Of a stretch of 64,000 nt of DNA, positions 27,512 through 35,791 are shown in pieces (within the stretch, counting starts at the first letter, position 1; each line of letters opens with the position of its first letter). The stretch spans positions 3,162,001 through 3,226,000 of the forward strand of contig NZ_CP087203.1 of assembly GCF_026016325.1 (NCBI RefSeq). Direction: 5' to 3'. This DNA is from Pseudomonas sp. B21-056 (GTDB lineage Bacteria > Pseudomonadota > Gammaproteobacteria > Pseudomonadales > Pseudomonadaceae). Position numbers and translations under genes: made by a program. The notes under the pieces were generated by a model. It searched no databases, was not told the DNA's origin, and saw only the letters and a list, made by a program, of their open reading frames with translations.

Positions 27512-29059
27512 ATGTCACTTACTCCGCATCCTGAATGGGAATCGCTCCTCGAAGAGTTTAATCGCCGTCGCGAGATAGCACTTGCCGGCAGCGGCCCAGA
27601 GAGAATCGCTCGGGAACATCGCTATGGGCGATCTACTGCCCGAGAGCGCATTCTGAAATTGGCAGACGCTGAAACGTTCGTGGAGTTTGGCACTTTCGTT
27701 GTCACCCCAACCAGCGATGGCTCACCACTGGCGTCAACCTTCGTATGTGGGATTTGCGAAATCGATGGCCGTCCAGTCGCGGTCGGCGCGGAGGATTACA
27801 GCGTCGAAGGTGGAGGGACAGGGGTACACCTTGCGCGATACAAGGGGGGTTGGGGGGGATTCATAGAGGAGTTTGCCTTTGGCTACCAGATCCCCCTGAT
27901 CATGCTTATCAATGGGGTGGGTGGTTCGGTGATTCTCCAGGATGCAATCGGTTACCCCGAACTGCAATCCGCCAACCCGACGTTTCCCATGTTCGATTTG
28001 CTTCATAAGGTACCGGTCCTTGCCGCCGTGCTGGGGCCAACGGCCGGCAGCTCCGCTGCACGGGCGCATATCTCCCATTTCTCGGTCATGACCAAGGATA
28101 ACGGCTGTCTGTTTGCGGGTGGTCCTCCTATGGTGAAACAAGCCATCGGCCTGGAAATCGACAAATTTGCGCTGGGGGGTGCCGATGTTCACACACGCAG
28201 TTCCGGCCTGATCGATAACGAGGTGGCAAACGAAGATGAGGCGTTGCTTGCAATCAAGCGGATGCTGGAATTCTTGCCTGATAACGTTTCGAGTTATCCC
28301 GCCATCAAGCGTGACTGGGCGGCAGGTGATCAGGAGCGCCTCCTGAGCATCGTCTCGCCAAGTCTCAGGCGTGCCTTTGATGCGCACGCAATGATCAATT
28401 GTATCGTCGATGAAGGCAGCTTTTTTGAAGTTGCGCCGAACTATGGCCGTTCACTGCGTACAGGCTTTGCGCGAATCGAGGGGCACACGGTGGGAATCCT
28501 CGCGTCGGACTGCCGCTTCATGGCCGGTTCGCTGGACGTTCCTTCATCATTGAAACAGCAGAAGTTTGTCGAATTGTGTGATCGATTCCATGTACCCATC
28601 ACGTATTTCGTCGACGTCCCCGGCTTCTTGGTCGGGCCTAAATCGGAAGAGGCCGGGGTGCTCAAATTTGGCGCCTTGGCGCTGCGAGCCATCCAGCAGG
28701 CGAAGGTCCCTGTCTACACCATCCAGGTTCGTCGCTCATTCGGTTTGGGCGGTGTGGCGACAGGCAGCCGCAACCCTATGAGTGTCAGGCTCGCCTGGCC
28801 GAGCGCGGCTTGGGGCGACATGCCGATCGAAGGGGGTGTCGAGGCGGCGTTCCGAGCAGAGCTGGACGCCGTCAAGCCCGAAGAGCGCGCAGAGCTTAAA
28901 GAAGCGCTCACCAAACGTTTCGAAGCGCAGACCTCCATCTGGCGAACGGTAGAAAACTTCGGCGTCGAGGAGATGATTGATCCCCGGGACACCCGTAACT
29001 ATCTTGCGCGGTTGGTTAGCCTGGCCTATCGAGTCCCGCTCAACTCGTCTCAAGTTTGA
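27512..29059 (+). CDS. Acyl-CoA carboxylase beta subunit (carboxyltransferase)
   Basis: 515 residues of the PccB/MccB family with two crotonase-like halves. REHRYGRSTARERILKLAD is the N-terminal signature. The N-half has VEGGGTGVHLARYKGG and MLINGVGGSVILQD, the C-half YFVDVPGFLVGPKSEEAG and FGLGGVATGSR. It transfers carboxyl from biotin on the alpha subunit encoded at 21060 to an acyl-CoA. Unusual GGW/GGF wording around 110-125 differs from typical propionyl-CoA or methylcrotonyl-CoA enzymes, so the substrate may be different. It starts six bases after the CoA ligase stop. Confidence 0.91.
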   Translation: MSLTPHPEWESLLEEFNRRREIALAGSGPERIAREHRYGRSTARERILKLADAETFVEFGTFVVTPTSDGSPLASTFVCGICEIDGRPVAVGAEDYSVEGGGTGVHLARYKGGWGGFIEEFAFGYQIPLIMLINGVGGSVILQDAIGYPELQSANPTFPMFDLLHKVPVLAAVLGPTAGSSAARAHISHFSVMTKDNGCLFAGGPPMVKQAIGLEIDKFALGGADVHTRSSGLIDNEVANEDEALLAIKRMLEFLPDNVSSYPAIKRDWAAGDQERLLSIVSPSLRRAFDAHAMINCIVDEGSFFEVAPNYGRSLRTGFARIEGHTVGILASDCRFMAGSLDVPSSLKQQKFVELCDRFHVPITYFVDVPGFLVGPKSEEAGVLKFGALALRAIQQAKVPVYTIQVRRSFGLGGVATGSRNPMSVRLAWPSAAWGDMPIEGGVEAAFRAELDAVKPEERAELKEALTKRFEAQTSIWRTVENFGVEEMIDPRDTRNYLARLVSLAYRVPLNSSQV

Positions 29060-29070
29060 CGGAGTCCGTG

Positions 29071-30762
29071 ATGGCGACGATATCTGCATTAGCGACGCCC
29101 CGCGGGGCACTGACGAGGTTGGCATTGCTGGCGCCACCTTTATTGATCATGTTCTTCTCGCTGGCATGGCCGCTTGCAAACGTTCTTCTTCGAAGTTTCA
29201 ACGAGAAGGGCAAGGCGGCCTTTGAAGGAACGTTGTATCTGGGGAATTATCTCGCGCTCGTTCAGGATGAACTGTTGCGCCAGGTGGTTATGCAAAGCTT
29301 GAACCTGGCGATTCTGTCCACCACGATCACCATTCTGCTGGCCTTTCCAGCGGCGTACATTATTTCAAGATTGTCCAAGCGATTGTCTTCCTTGATGATG
29401 GTGCTGATATTGATGCCTTTCTGGGTTTCAATCATCGTCAGGTTGTTCGCTTTTACAACAATTCTGGGTAATGAGGGGATAGTCAACTCCATTGCCGGGG
29501 CAATGGGGGTAGGGCCATTTCCACTTCTTTATAATACATTTGCGACTGTGACCGGGATGGTGGCTTATCTTTTGCCCTATATGATCCTGATCTTGATTTC
29601 TGCGATGAGTTCTATAGACACCTCGCTGTTGACCGCCGCGCGCACCATGGGTGCGTCGGAACGACGGGTGTTCGCCGATATTTACTTTCCGCAAGTCAAG
29701 CCGGCATTGTTAGGCGGCGGCGTTATCGTATTTGTGCTTTCCCTTGGGTTTTTCTTGACGCCTTCCATTTTGGGCGGCCCCCAAGACATTACCATTCCGG
29801 TATTCATCCAGCAGCAGGTTCAGGTTTATCAGTGGGGGAAAGCTGCCTCCATGGGAATTGTTCTTCTGATCGCTTCAGTTATCGGCTACATGGTTGCATT
29901 GCGAATCGGCGGCAAGGGTATGCTTTCACCTGTACAGCAGGGTTCCAGAGGCGCTACTGCAAGGGATCCGTTGCAGCTTACCCCGGTAACCATGATGTGC
30001 CTGTTTGTCCTATGTATGGACGTCATCCTGTTAATTTTGCCATTACTGGTCGTGATACCGACGTCTGTAACGGAAACTACGCAGATCCACTTTCCACCTG
30101 TCGGCTTCAGCCTTAAATGGTTTGAAGAGGTGTTTACTTCCGATATCTGGATGGAGTCGTTTTTCAAGAGTGTGCGCGTTGCGTTCATGACCGCTCTCTG
30201 TGCGACTGTCTGCGGTTTGGCGTTGGCACGGGTGGGAACGCAAACGGCTTCTCGCATGCTTCAAACAACCATACAAGTGGTAGCGATAGCTCCGCTCATT
30301 GTGCCCGTCATACTATTGGGTATCGGTATTTATGACGTTCAAAGCAGAACAGGTTTGATCGGTACGGACATGGGGCTGGTGATTGCCCATACGATTCTTT
30401 GCATGCCGCTGACCTTCCTGGTTCTAGGGAATGCAATTTCGAGAGTGGATATATCGCTTGAACAGGCAGCCTGGACAATGGGGGCCGGTAATGCACGCGC
30501 TTTTTTCTCGATCGTTATTCCGGGCGTATTCACCGCGATTCTGGGCTCTCTCATTATTTCGTTTGTGACGTCTTGGGACGAAGCCGTATTGGCAATGTTT
30601 CAGACAGATATTGATAAAACGTTGCCTGTAACAATTTATTCCTACCTGAAGAGCGGCATTACACCCGCCGTGTCTGCGGTAGCAACCATTGTGACATTGC
30701 CTGTTCTTCTCATCGCGGCCTACATCGCAATCAAGGCAGTTACAGGTGCCCGCCGTATTTAA
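29071..30762 (+). CDS. Fused two-domain ABC transporter permease (PotB-PotC type)
   Basis: About 563 residues and roughly twelve spans, being two BPD permease domains in one chain. The first EAA loop is AARTMGASERRVFADIYFPQ (near 200), the second AAWTMGAGNARAFFSIVIPG (near 475). Normal polyamine-type importers use two separate permeases. GGAG favours ATG 29071 over the TTG overlapping the previous stop. It pairs with the ATPase at 22756 and binding protein at 24145; the orphan binding protein at 35792 could also dock on it. Confidence 0.9.
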   Translation: MATISALATPRGALTRLALLAPPLLIMFFSLAWPLANVLLRSFNEKGKAAFEGTLYLGNYLALVQDELLRQVVMQSLNLAILSTTITILLAFPAAYIISRLSKRLSSLMMVLILMPFWVSIIVRLFAFTTILGNEGIVNSIAGAMGVGPFPLLYNTFATVTGMVAYLLPYMILILISAMSSIDTSLLTAARTMGASERRVFADIYFPQVKPALLGGGVIVFVLSLGFFLTPSILGGPQDITIPVFIQQQVQVYQWGKAASMGIVLLIASVIGYMVALRIGGKGMLSPVQQGSRGATARDPLQLTPVTMMCLFVLCMDVILLILPLLVVIPTSVTETTQIHFPPVGFSLKWFEEVFTSDIWMESFFKSVRVAFMTALCATVCGLALARVGTQTASRMLQTTIQVVAIAPLIVPVILLGIGIYDVQSRTGLIGTDMGLVIAHTILCMPLTFLVLGNAISRVDISLEQAAWTMGAGNARAFFSIVIPGVFTAILGSLIISFVTSWDEAVLAMFQTDIDKTLPVTIYSYLKSGITPAVSAVATIVTLPVLLIAAYIAIKAVTGARRI

Positions 30763-30779
30763 TGAGTTGGAGAAAGAAG

Positions 30780-31955
30780 ATGCCGATTGAAAAATTTCCC
30801 AGCGGTACTTCCAGTATCGTAGGCGCTTTTGAGTCGCCTCGGCGCAAGGCGCCAGGGATACATCCCTATCAGATTCATGCCGAGGTCATTGCGGGCGCCC
30901 TGGATGACGCAGGGTTGACCCTGGACGACGTCGATGGCTTCGCCACCGCAGCAACCTTTCCCGCAGAGGCGGGCTGGCAGCTCAGTGCGGTGGAGATTGC
31001 CGAGTACGTGGGCATCAAGCCCTCCTGGGTCTGCAGCACCGATATTGGTGGGGCTGCCCCGTTGAGTCATGTAGGCAATGCTGTGGCTGCAATCCAGGCA
31101 GGACTTTGTGAGGTGGTAGTCATCAGCTATGCCTCGTCAGGAAGATCGTGGCCGCTTCCTGCGACGGACTTCAATACCGGACAGACTGGACCGGGACAAT
31201 TCGAAGTGCCCTACGGCATGTCCACCATTTCGGCCTACGCATTGGCAGCCACACGGTATATGCATGCTTATGGCGTTCGTCCGGAACAACTTGCCCAGGT
31301 TGCGGTGCAGGCCCGTGCGAATGCGAGTCTCAACCCGCACGCCATGTATCGGGATCCGATCACCGTTGACGATGTGATGTCGTCGGCCATGATTTCCACT
31401 CCTTTGCGCAAACTTGATTGCTGTGTCGTGTCGGACTCCGGCGGCGCGATTGTCGTTACCTCACGCCAAAGAGCACAAGACACACGCAATGGCGGGCCCA
31501 CCGTCCTGGGATTCGGCGAGGCCATCAGTCACGGTCAAATGAATCAAATGGCCGATCTGACAACCACCTGCGCAGAGCACTCCGGACGACGGGCTTTCGC
31601 CAGCGCAGGTTTGCGTCCGGAGGATATTCGAGTCGCCCAGCTTTACGATTCCTTCACCATCACGGTGGCGCTTACCCTGGAGGCGCTTGGCTTTGTAGGC
31701 CGAGGAGAAGCGGGCGCTTTCATCGCAGAAGGTGGTATCAGCCCAACCGGACGTCTCCCGATCAACACCGATGGTGGTGGACTCTCGTCCAACCACTCCG
31801 GCCGTCGCGGCATGTACGCAGTTATCGAAGCTGTTCGCCAACTTCGTGGAGAGAGCCCAGGCGTGCAGATTGACGCCCCGGAGTTCTGCCTTGTTAACGG
31901 TACGGGCGGCTGGCTATCTGCCGCTGCGACACTGATTCTTGGGAGTAATCGATAA
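30780..31955 (+). CDS. Thiolase-fold lipid-transfer-type (Ltp) protein, probable aldolase
   Basis: About 391 residues of the SCP-x/Ltp thiolase superfamily. The nucleophile segment reads CSTDIGGAAPLSHVGNAVAAI; where true thiolases have Cys before the helix there is none, so thiolysis is unlikely. YDSFTITVALTLEALGF and NTDGGGLSSNHSGRRGM, plus NGTGGWLS at the C-terminus, match Ltp proteins that work with DUF35 partners, such as the retro-aldolase Ltp2. The DUF35 gene follows with a one-base overlap. I infer a carbon-carbon-cleaving aldolase acting on a 3-hydroxyacyl-CoA. GGAG supports ATG 30780. Confidence 0.85.
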   Translation: MPIEKFPSGTSSIVGAFESPRRKAPGIHPYQIHAEVIAGALDDAGLTLDDVDGFATAATFPAEAGWQLSAVEIAEYVGIKPSWVCSTDIGGAAPLSHVGNAVAAIQAGLCEVVVISYASSGRSWPLPATDFNTGQTGPGQFEVPYGMSTISAYALAATRYMHAYGVRPEQLAQVAVQARANASLNPHAMYRDPITVDDVMSSAMISTPLRKLDCCVVSDSGGAIVVTSRQRAQDTRNGGPTVLGFGEAISHGQMNQMADLTTTCAEHSGRRAFASAGLRPEDIRVAQLYDSFTITVALTLEALGFVGRGEAGAFIAEGGISPTGRLPINTDGGGLSSNHSGRRGMYAVIEAVRQLRGESPGVQIDAPEFCLVNGTGGWLSAAATLILGSNR

Positions 31956-32359
31956 TGAACCTCACTGATGTCATGCCGGTTCAAGATGCAAACTCTTCAG
32001 TCTGGTTTGAGGCTGCGAGCAACGAAAAACTCCTGCTTCAGCGCGACCCACTGACGGGTAAGAGCCAATTTTATCCTCGTGCACACGTCATGGGCGCGCC
32101 CGAGCGGACACCTGAATGGTTCGAAGCTTCAGGCAGGGGGACGCTGTATTCGTATTCAGTCGTGCATCGCTCCATACATCCTCAATTTACCGGTATGACA
32201 CCATTTGTCATTGCTTTGGTGGATCTGGAAGAGGGTGTGCGTGTTACCACATGGATCGTCGATGTTCCGGTCGAACGGTTGCGCTGTGATATGGATGTAA
32301 AAGTCGTCTTTCGTGACATTCACAAAGACCTGAAACTGCCATGTTTCACCGAGGCTTAA
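31955..32359 (+). CDS. DUF35 OB-fold protein, partner of Ltp
   Basis: 134 residues. WFEASGRGTLYSYSVVHRSI is the DUF35 OB-fold signature. The usual N-terminal zinc ribbon is degenerate: where two Cys-x2-Cys pairs are expected there is LLQRDPLTGKSQFYPR with no Cys. DUF35 subunits stabilise and activate Ltp-type thiolase-fold enzymes and channel substrate from hydratases. It overlaps the Ltp stop by one base and abuts the MaoC gene, consistent with a hydratase/aldolase complex. Confidence 0.87.
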   Translation: MNLTDVMPVQDANSSVWFEAASNEKLLLQRDPLTGKSQFYPRAHVMGAPERTPEWFEASGRGTLYSYSVVHRSIHPQFTGMTPFVIALVDLEEGVRVTTWIVDVPVERLRCDMDVKVVFRDIHKDLKLPCFTEA

Positions 32360-32803
32360 ATGGAAATCACTTTTGACGCTATTGAAGTTGGTTCCGTCTA
32401 TCAGTCAGCGGGTCGAACGATTACAGAAGCAGATATCGTAAACTTTGCGGGGCTTAGCGGGGATTTCAATCCTCTTCATATGGATGAAGAGTGGGTGCGA
32501 GAGAATACCAACTTTCCTTCGCGCATTGCCCACGGGTTGCTCATTCATTCGGTGGGCGAAGGCTTGGCTTGTCAGGAACTGGGTTCCTGGAAAATTCTTG
32601 CCTTTCTGGAAACTCAACGTCGAATGATTCGGCCAGTCACTCCTGGCGATCGTATCTGCCAGCACTACACGGTTAAGTTAAAAACGCCAAGCTCCAAAGA
32701 CCCGGCTCGAGGTGTCGTTCAGGTGGACGTTGTCATTCTTAACCAGAAAGGAGAGCCGGTGCAGGAAGGTTACAACAAGTACTTGATTGGAGGCGGTGAG
32801 TGA
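32360..32803 (+). CDS. MaoC-family (R)-specific enoyl-CoA hydratase
   Basis: 147 residues, single hot-dog domain. FAGLSGDFNPLHMDEEW gives the hydratase Asp-His pair, and RIAHGLLIHSVGEGL the adjacent helix. It adds water to an unsaturated acyl-CoA or removes it from a 3-hydroxyacyl-CoA. It starts right after the DUF35 stop codon and overlaps the SDR gene, so the four-gene block Ltp-DUF35-MaoC-SDR is tightly coupled. Confidence 0.9.
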   Translation: MEITFDAIEVGSVYQSAGRTITEADIVNFAGLSGDFNPLHMDEEWVRENTNFPSRIAHGLLIHSVGEGLACQELGSWKILAFLETQRRMIRPVTPGDRICQHYTVKLKTPSSKDPARGVVQVDVVILNQKGEPVQEGYNKYLIGGGE

Positions 32804-33540
32804 TGCGCGGACTTAATGGGAAAATTATCGTTGTCACCGGAGCCGCTCAAGGTATCGGCCGTGCTACTGCGTTACGGTTGCATGAGGAAGGCGCTAAAGT
32901 CGTAGTCGCCGATCGCAATAAAGCTGGAGCGGACTCGGTTGTATCCGAAATCGCTGGACAAGGTGGGGAGGCTTTCGCGGTTGACTTGGATGTGGGAAGT
33001 CGCCAGAGCTGGGAAAGCGCAGTTGGCGCTATCGTGGCGACCTATGGGCATATCGACGGGTTGGTGAATAATGCCGGTATTACTCGCGATAGCTCATTGC
33101 TGAAGATGACTGACGAGGATTGGGAACTGGTCATTGATGTCAACCTGCGGGGTGCCTGGTTAGGTTGCCAGGTGGCAGTGCCTCATCTCAAGGAGAAAGG
33201 TGGTGCCATAGTGAATCTTTCTTCTGAGTCGCGCTGGGGTGCGTTTGGCCAGTCTAATTACTCGGCAGCCAAATCTGGTTTGGTGGGGCTGACCAGAACA
33301 TTGGCACTTGAACTTGCTCGCTATGGTATCCGAGCGAACGCCGTTGCCCCCGGCACCACGATGACCCCAATGATCGAAGCCGTTCCGGAAAATGTGAGAA
33401 AGGACTGGTTGCCTGGTATTCCGCTTCGCCGAGAGGCTGATCCTTCGGAAATTGCGTCGTCCATTGTGTTTTTGCTATCTGATGATGCGAGTTACATTAC
33501 CGGACAAGTCCTTGGGGTAAACGGCGGGTCGGCGCTTTAA
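32803..33540 (+). CDS. SDR-family 3-ketoacyl reductase/3-hydroxyacyl dehydrogenase (FabG-like)
   Basis: About 245 residues. TGAAQGIGRATA is the cofactor motif, NNAGITRDSSLLKM the FabG-like segment, and YSAAKSG the catalytic Tyr-Lys. The Asp in VVADRNKAG suggests NAD use. The ATG overlaps the MaoC stop as TGATG. It is the last gene of the operon and would interconvert 3-hydroxy- and 3-ketoacyl-CoA in the route. Confidence 0.92.
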   Translation: MRGLNGKIIVVTGAAQGIGRATALRLHEEGAKVVVADRNKAGADSVVSEIAGQGGEAFAVDLDVGSRQSWESAVGAIVATYGHIDGLVNNAGITRDSSLLKMTDEDWELVIDVNLRGAWLGCQVAVPHLKEKGGAIVNLSSESRWGAFGQSNYSAAKSGLVGLTRTLALELARYGIRANAVAPGTTMTPMIEAVPENVRKDWLPGIPLRREADPSEIASSIVFLLSDDASYITGQVLGVNGGSAL

Positions 33541-33836
33541 CGCCTGTTCGAGGCAAGTCCGGATACGCTGTATTTAGTAACGATTTAAGCTGACTATTGG
33601 GTGAGCTTTGATCGAGGCTTGCAGGTTCTTAATTAAGTGAAAAATCGAAACGCGGATACTTTTCGCCGCGATCGACTGTGGGCGAAATCAACGTTATCAA
33701 AGGGGCGGCGATGAGCAACAAAGCGATTCATATCTTTGTACGAAGCCCCCCGTGCATTTGCATTGAATAGACAATTGTTTACTCCGGCTCATGGGCTGAA
33801 TGTAGCTCTATCAATCGCTGTTAATGGAATTCGTAA
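33541..33836. other. AT-rich intergenic region with one possible 19-residue peptide
   Basis: About 296 bp between two same-strand operons. A short frame at 33711-33770 starts MSNKAIHIF, ends PPCICIE, and has AGGGG upstream. Without relatives it cannot be called a gene; it may be a leader peptide for the oxidoreductase operon or chance. Confidence 0.3.
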
Positions 33837-35222
33837 ATGAAACGTTCCTTATGGTTGGAGGAAATTGCCTCCGAGCTGACTCCGCTGCCTGCCTTGGAAG
33901 GCAATCTGTCCGTGGATGTCGCCATCGTCGGCGGTGGCTTCGTTGGGCTTTGGACAGCCTTGCAGTTGCTGGAAAAAGATCCGGCTTGCCGGATTGCGAT
34001 CATCGACCAGGATATCTGTGGTGGCGGCGCCTCCGGTCGCAATGGGGGCTTCGTCATGTCCTGGTGGCCGAAGATCAGTTCGCTGTCGGCCCAATGCGGC
34101 AAGGACGAGGCGGTGCGCCTGGCGCGCGCCTCGGCGGCGGCCATCGGTGAGATCGAGGCGTTCTGCGCGGCCCACGGGATCGACGCTCATTTTCGTCGCG
34201 CCGGCTGGCTGTGGACGGCCACCAGCGATGCTCAGCGGGGTGCGTGGAACGATGTCCTGCAGACCTGCCAGCGACTTGGCGAAGCGGTGTACATGCCGTT
34301 GTCCAATCGCGAAGTCGCCCGTCGAACCGGCTCGCCGATGCATCTGGAAGGCGTGCTGGAGATCAGCAACGCCACCGTGCAACCGGCACGCTTGGTGCGC
34401 GGCCTGCGGCGTGTGGCGTTAGAGAAGGGCATCAAGATCTTCGAGAACACCCCCATGATTGGCCTGGAACGTGGCAAGCCTGCGGTGTTGCAGGTGCCGA
34501 AGGGGCGGATTGTTGCGCAGAGTGTCGTGCTGGCCAACAACGCGTGGGCGGCGGCGATCCCGGAGCTGCGCCGCACGATCCTGCCGGTGACCAGCACGAT
34601 TGTCGCGACCGCGCCGATTCCCGATCGCCTGGAGTCGATTGGCTGGACAGGCGGCGAGGCCATTACCGATTCGCAATTGATGGTCGACTACTACCGCACC
34701 ACCCAGGACGGGCGAATCGCGTTCGGCAAGGGCACCGGGATGATCAGCTACGGCAGCCGGGTGGATGCCAGCTACGACGATAACCCGCAACTCAGCCAGG
34801 ACACCGAGCAGGATTTCCGACGCACTTATCCGCATCTCAGTGACGTACCGGTTACGCATGCTTGGTGCGGTCCCATCGACCGGACGTTCGATAGCCTTCC
34901 GGTGTTTGGTCATTTGGAGGGCGCTCCGAACATCGTGTACGGCATTGGCTGGAGCGGCAATGGCGTGGGGCCGAGCCGTCTGGGCGGCCGCATTCTCGCC
35001 AGCCTGGCGCTGGGGCTGGATGACGAATGGAGCCACTGTGGGTTGGTCGGGCGCAAGCCGAAGCTGTTTCCCCCGGAGCCGTTTCGATATGTCGGCGGGT
35101 TGATGGTGCGCAGTGCGGTGCAGCGTAAGGAAGCGGCCGAAGCGGACAATCGCAGCCCTGCCTGGCTGGACCGTGCACTCGCTGGCCTGGCGCCGGCGGG
35201 ATTGGAAGACAAGAACCTATAA
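33837..35222 (+). CDS. FAD-dependent amine/D-amino-acid oxidase-family protein
   Basis: 461 residues of the DAO (DadA / PuuB-like) family. The FAD dinucleotide motif VAIVGGGFVGLWTA is at about 28-41, with GGGASGRNGGF next, a signature of gamma-glutamylputrescine oxidase-type proteins. C-terminal GIGWSGNGVGPSRLGGRILA closes the FAD site. The N-terminal SLWLEE is also typical. With a cupin and a PotD-like binding protein downstream, the substrate is probably a secondary amine or N-substituted amino acid. Oxidative deamination or demethylation are both possible. Confidence 0.87.
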   Translation: MKRSLWLEEIASELTPLPALEGNLSVDVAIVGGGFVGLWTALQLLEKDPACRIAIIDQDICGGGASGRNGGFVMSWWPKISSLSAQCGKDEAVRLARASAAAIGEIEAFCAAHGIDAHFRRAGWLWTATSDAQRGAWNDVLQTCQRLGEAVYMPLSNREVARRTGSPMHLEGVLEISNATVQPARLVRGLRRVALEKGIKIFENTPMIGLERGKPAVLQVPKGRIVAQSVVLANNAWAAAIPELRRTILPVTSTIVATAPIPDRLESIGWTGGEAITDSQLMVDYYRTTQDGRIAFGKGTGMISYGSRVDASYDDNPQLSQDTEQDFRRTYPHLSDVPVTHAWCGPIDRTFDSLPVFGHLEGAPNIVYGIGWSGNGVGPSRLGGRILASLALGLDDEWSHCGLVGRKPKLFPPEPFRYVGGLMVRSAVQRKEAAEADNRSPAWLDRALAGLAPAGLEDKNL

Positions 35223-35237
35223 ACCAAGGAGACCGTT

Positions 35238-35582
35238 ATGCCGCAACCGATTGTGTTGGCGAGTACCGCCGATCTTGCCCTGCCTGCCGCTGTCCCGGTA
35301 CGCGAACCCATCGACAGTCCCGTGGCGAGCACCGCTACCCATGCCGTGGAGGGACCGGACGGCCTGCTGACCGGTGTCTGGGAGTGTTCACCGGGACGCT
35401 GGCGTCGCCAGGTGCTGGCGCGTGAGTTCAGTCATTTCGTTGCCGGTCACTGTGTTTTCATTCCGGACGAAGGCGAGCCCATCGAGCTGCGGGCCGGCGA
35501 TGCGGTGTTGTTCCCGGCGAACTGTCACGGCGTCTGGGACATCCGCGAAACCGTGCGCAAGAGTTTCGTGATCATGCCGTGA
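35238..35582 (+). CDS. Cupin-domain protein (EutQ/DUF861-like)
   Basis: 114 residues. The core is GVWECSPGRWRRQVLAREFSH, then HCVFIPDEGEPIELRAGDAVLFPANCHGVWDIRE, the short cupin of the DUF861 class often found beside FAD amine oxidases. The metal-binding His motif of standard cupins is reduced, so it may bind rather than convert substrate. AAGGAG precedes the ATG at 35238, and it starts 16 bases after the oxidase. Confidence 0.87.
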   Translation: MPQPIVLASTADLALPAAVPVREPIDSPVASTATHAVEGPDGLLTGVWECSPGRWRRQVLAREFSHFVAGHCVFIPDEGEPIELRAGDAVLFPANCHGVWDIRETVRKSFVIMP

Positions 35583-35791
35583 GTCCGGCAACCGGGATGC
35601 CTTCATCCGTTTGGTGGAGGCTCTTGTACGGACGTATGAGCGCTGGCGTTCAAATCATTGTTCAGCCTAATTGTCGGGCACTGCCCTGGTCTTCAAAACT
35701 GGACGTCGGCGTACCGGGTCAGCGACCAAGCTCGCACCCGGCGCTGCCTCCCCGCGTGGGAGGCTTTCCAGGCTCATCGGAGACAATAACA

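Noticed and set aside
30780-31955. Acetyl-CoA acetyltransferase (thiolase) annotation
   Set aside because: The nucleophilic Cys is absent and the DUF35 partner is adjacent, so an Ltp-type role is more likely.
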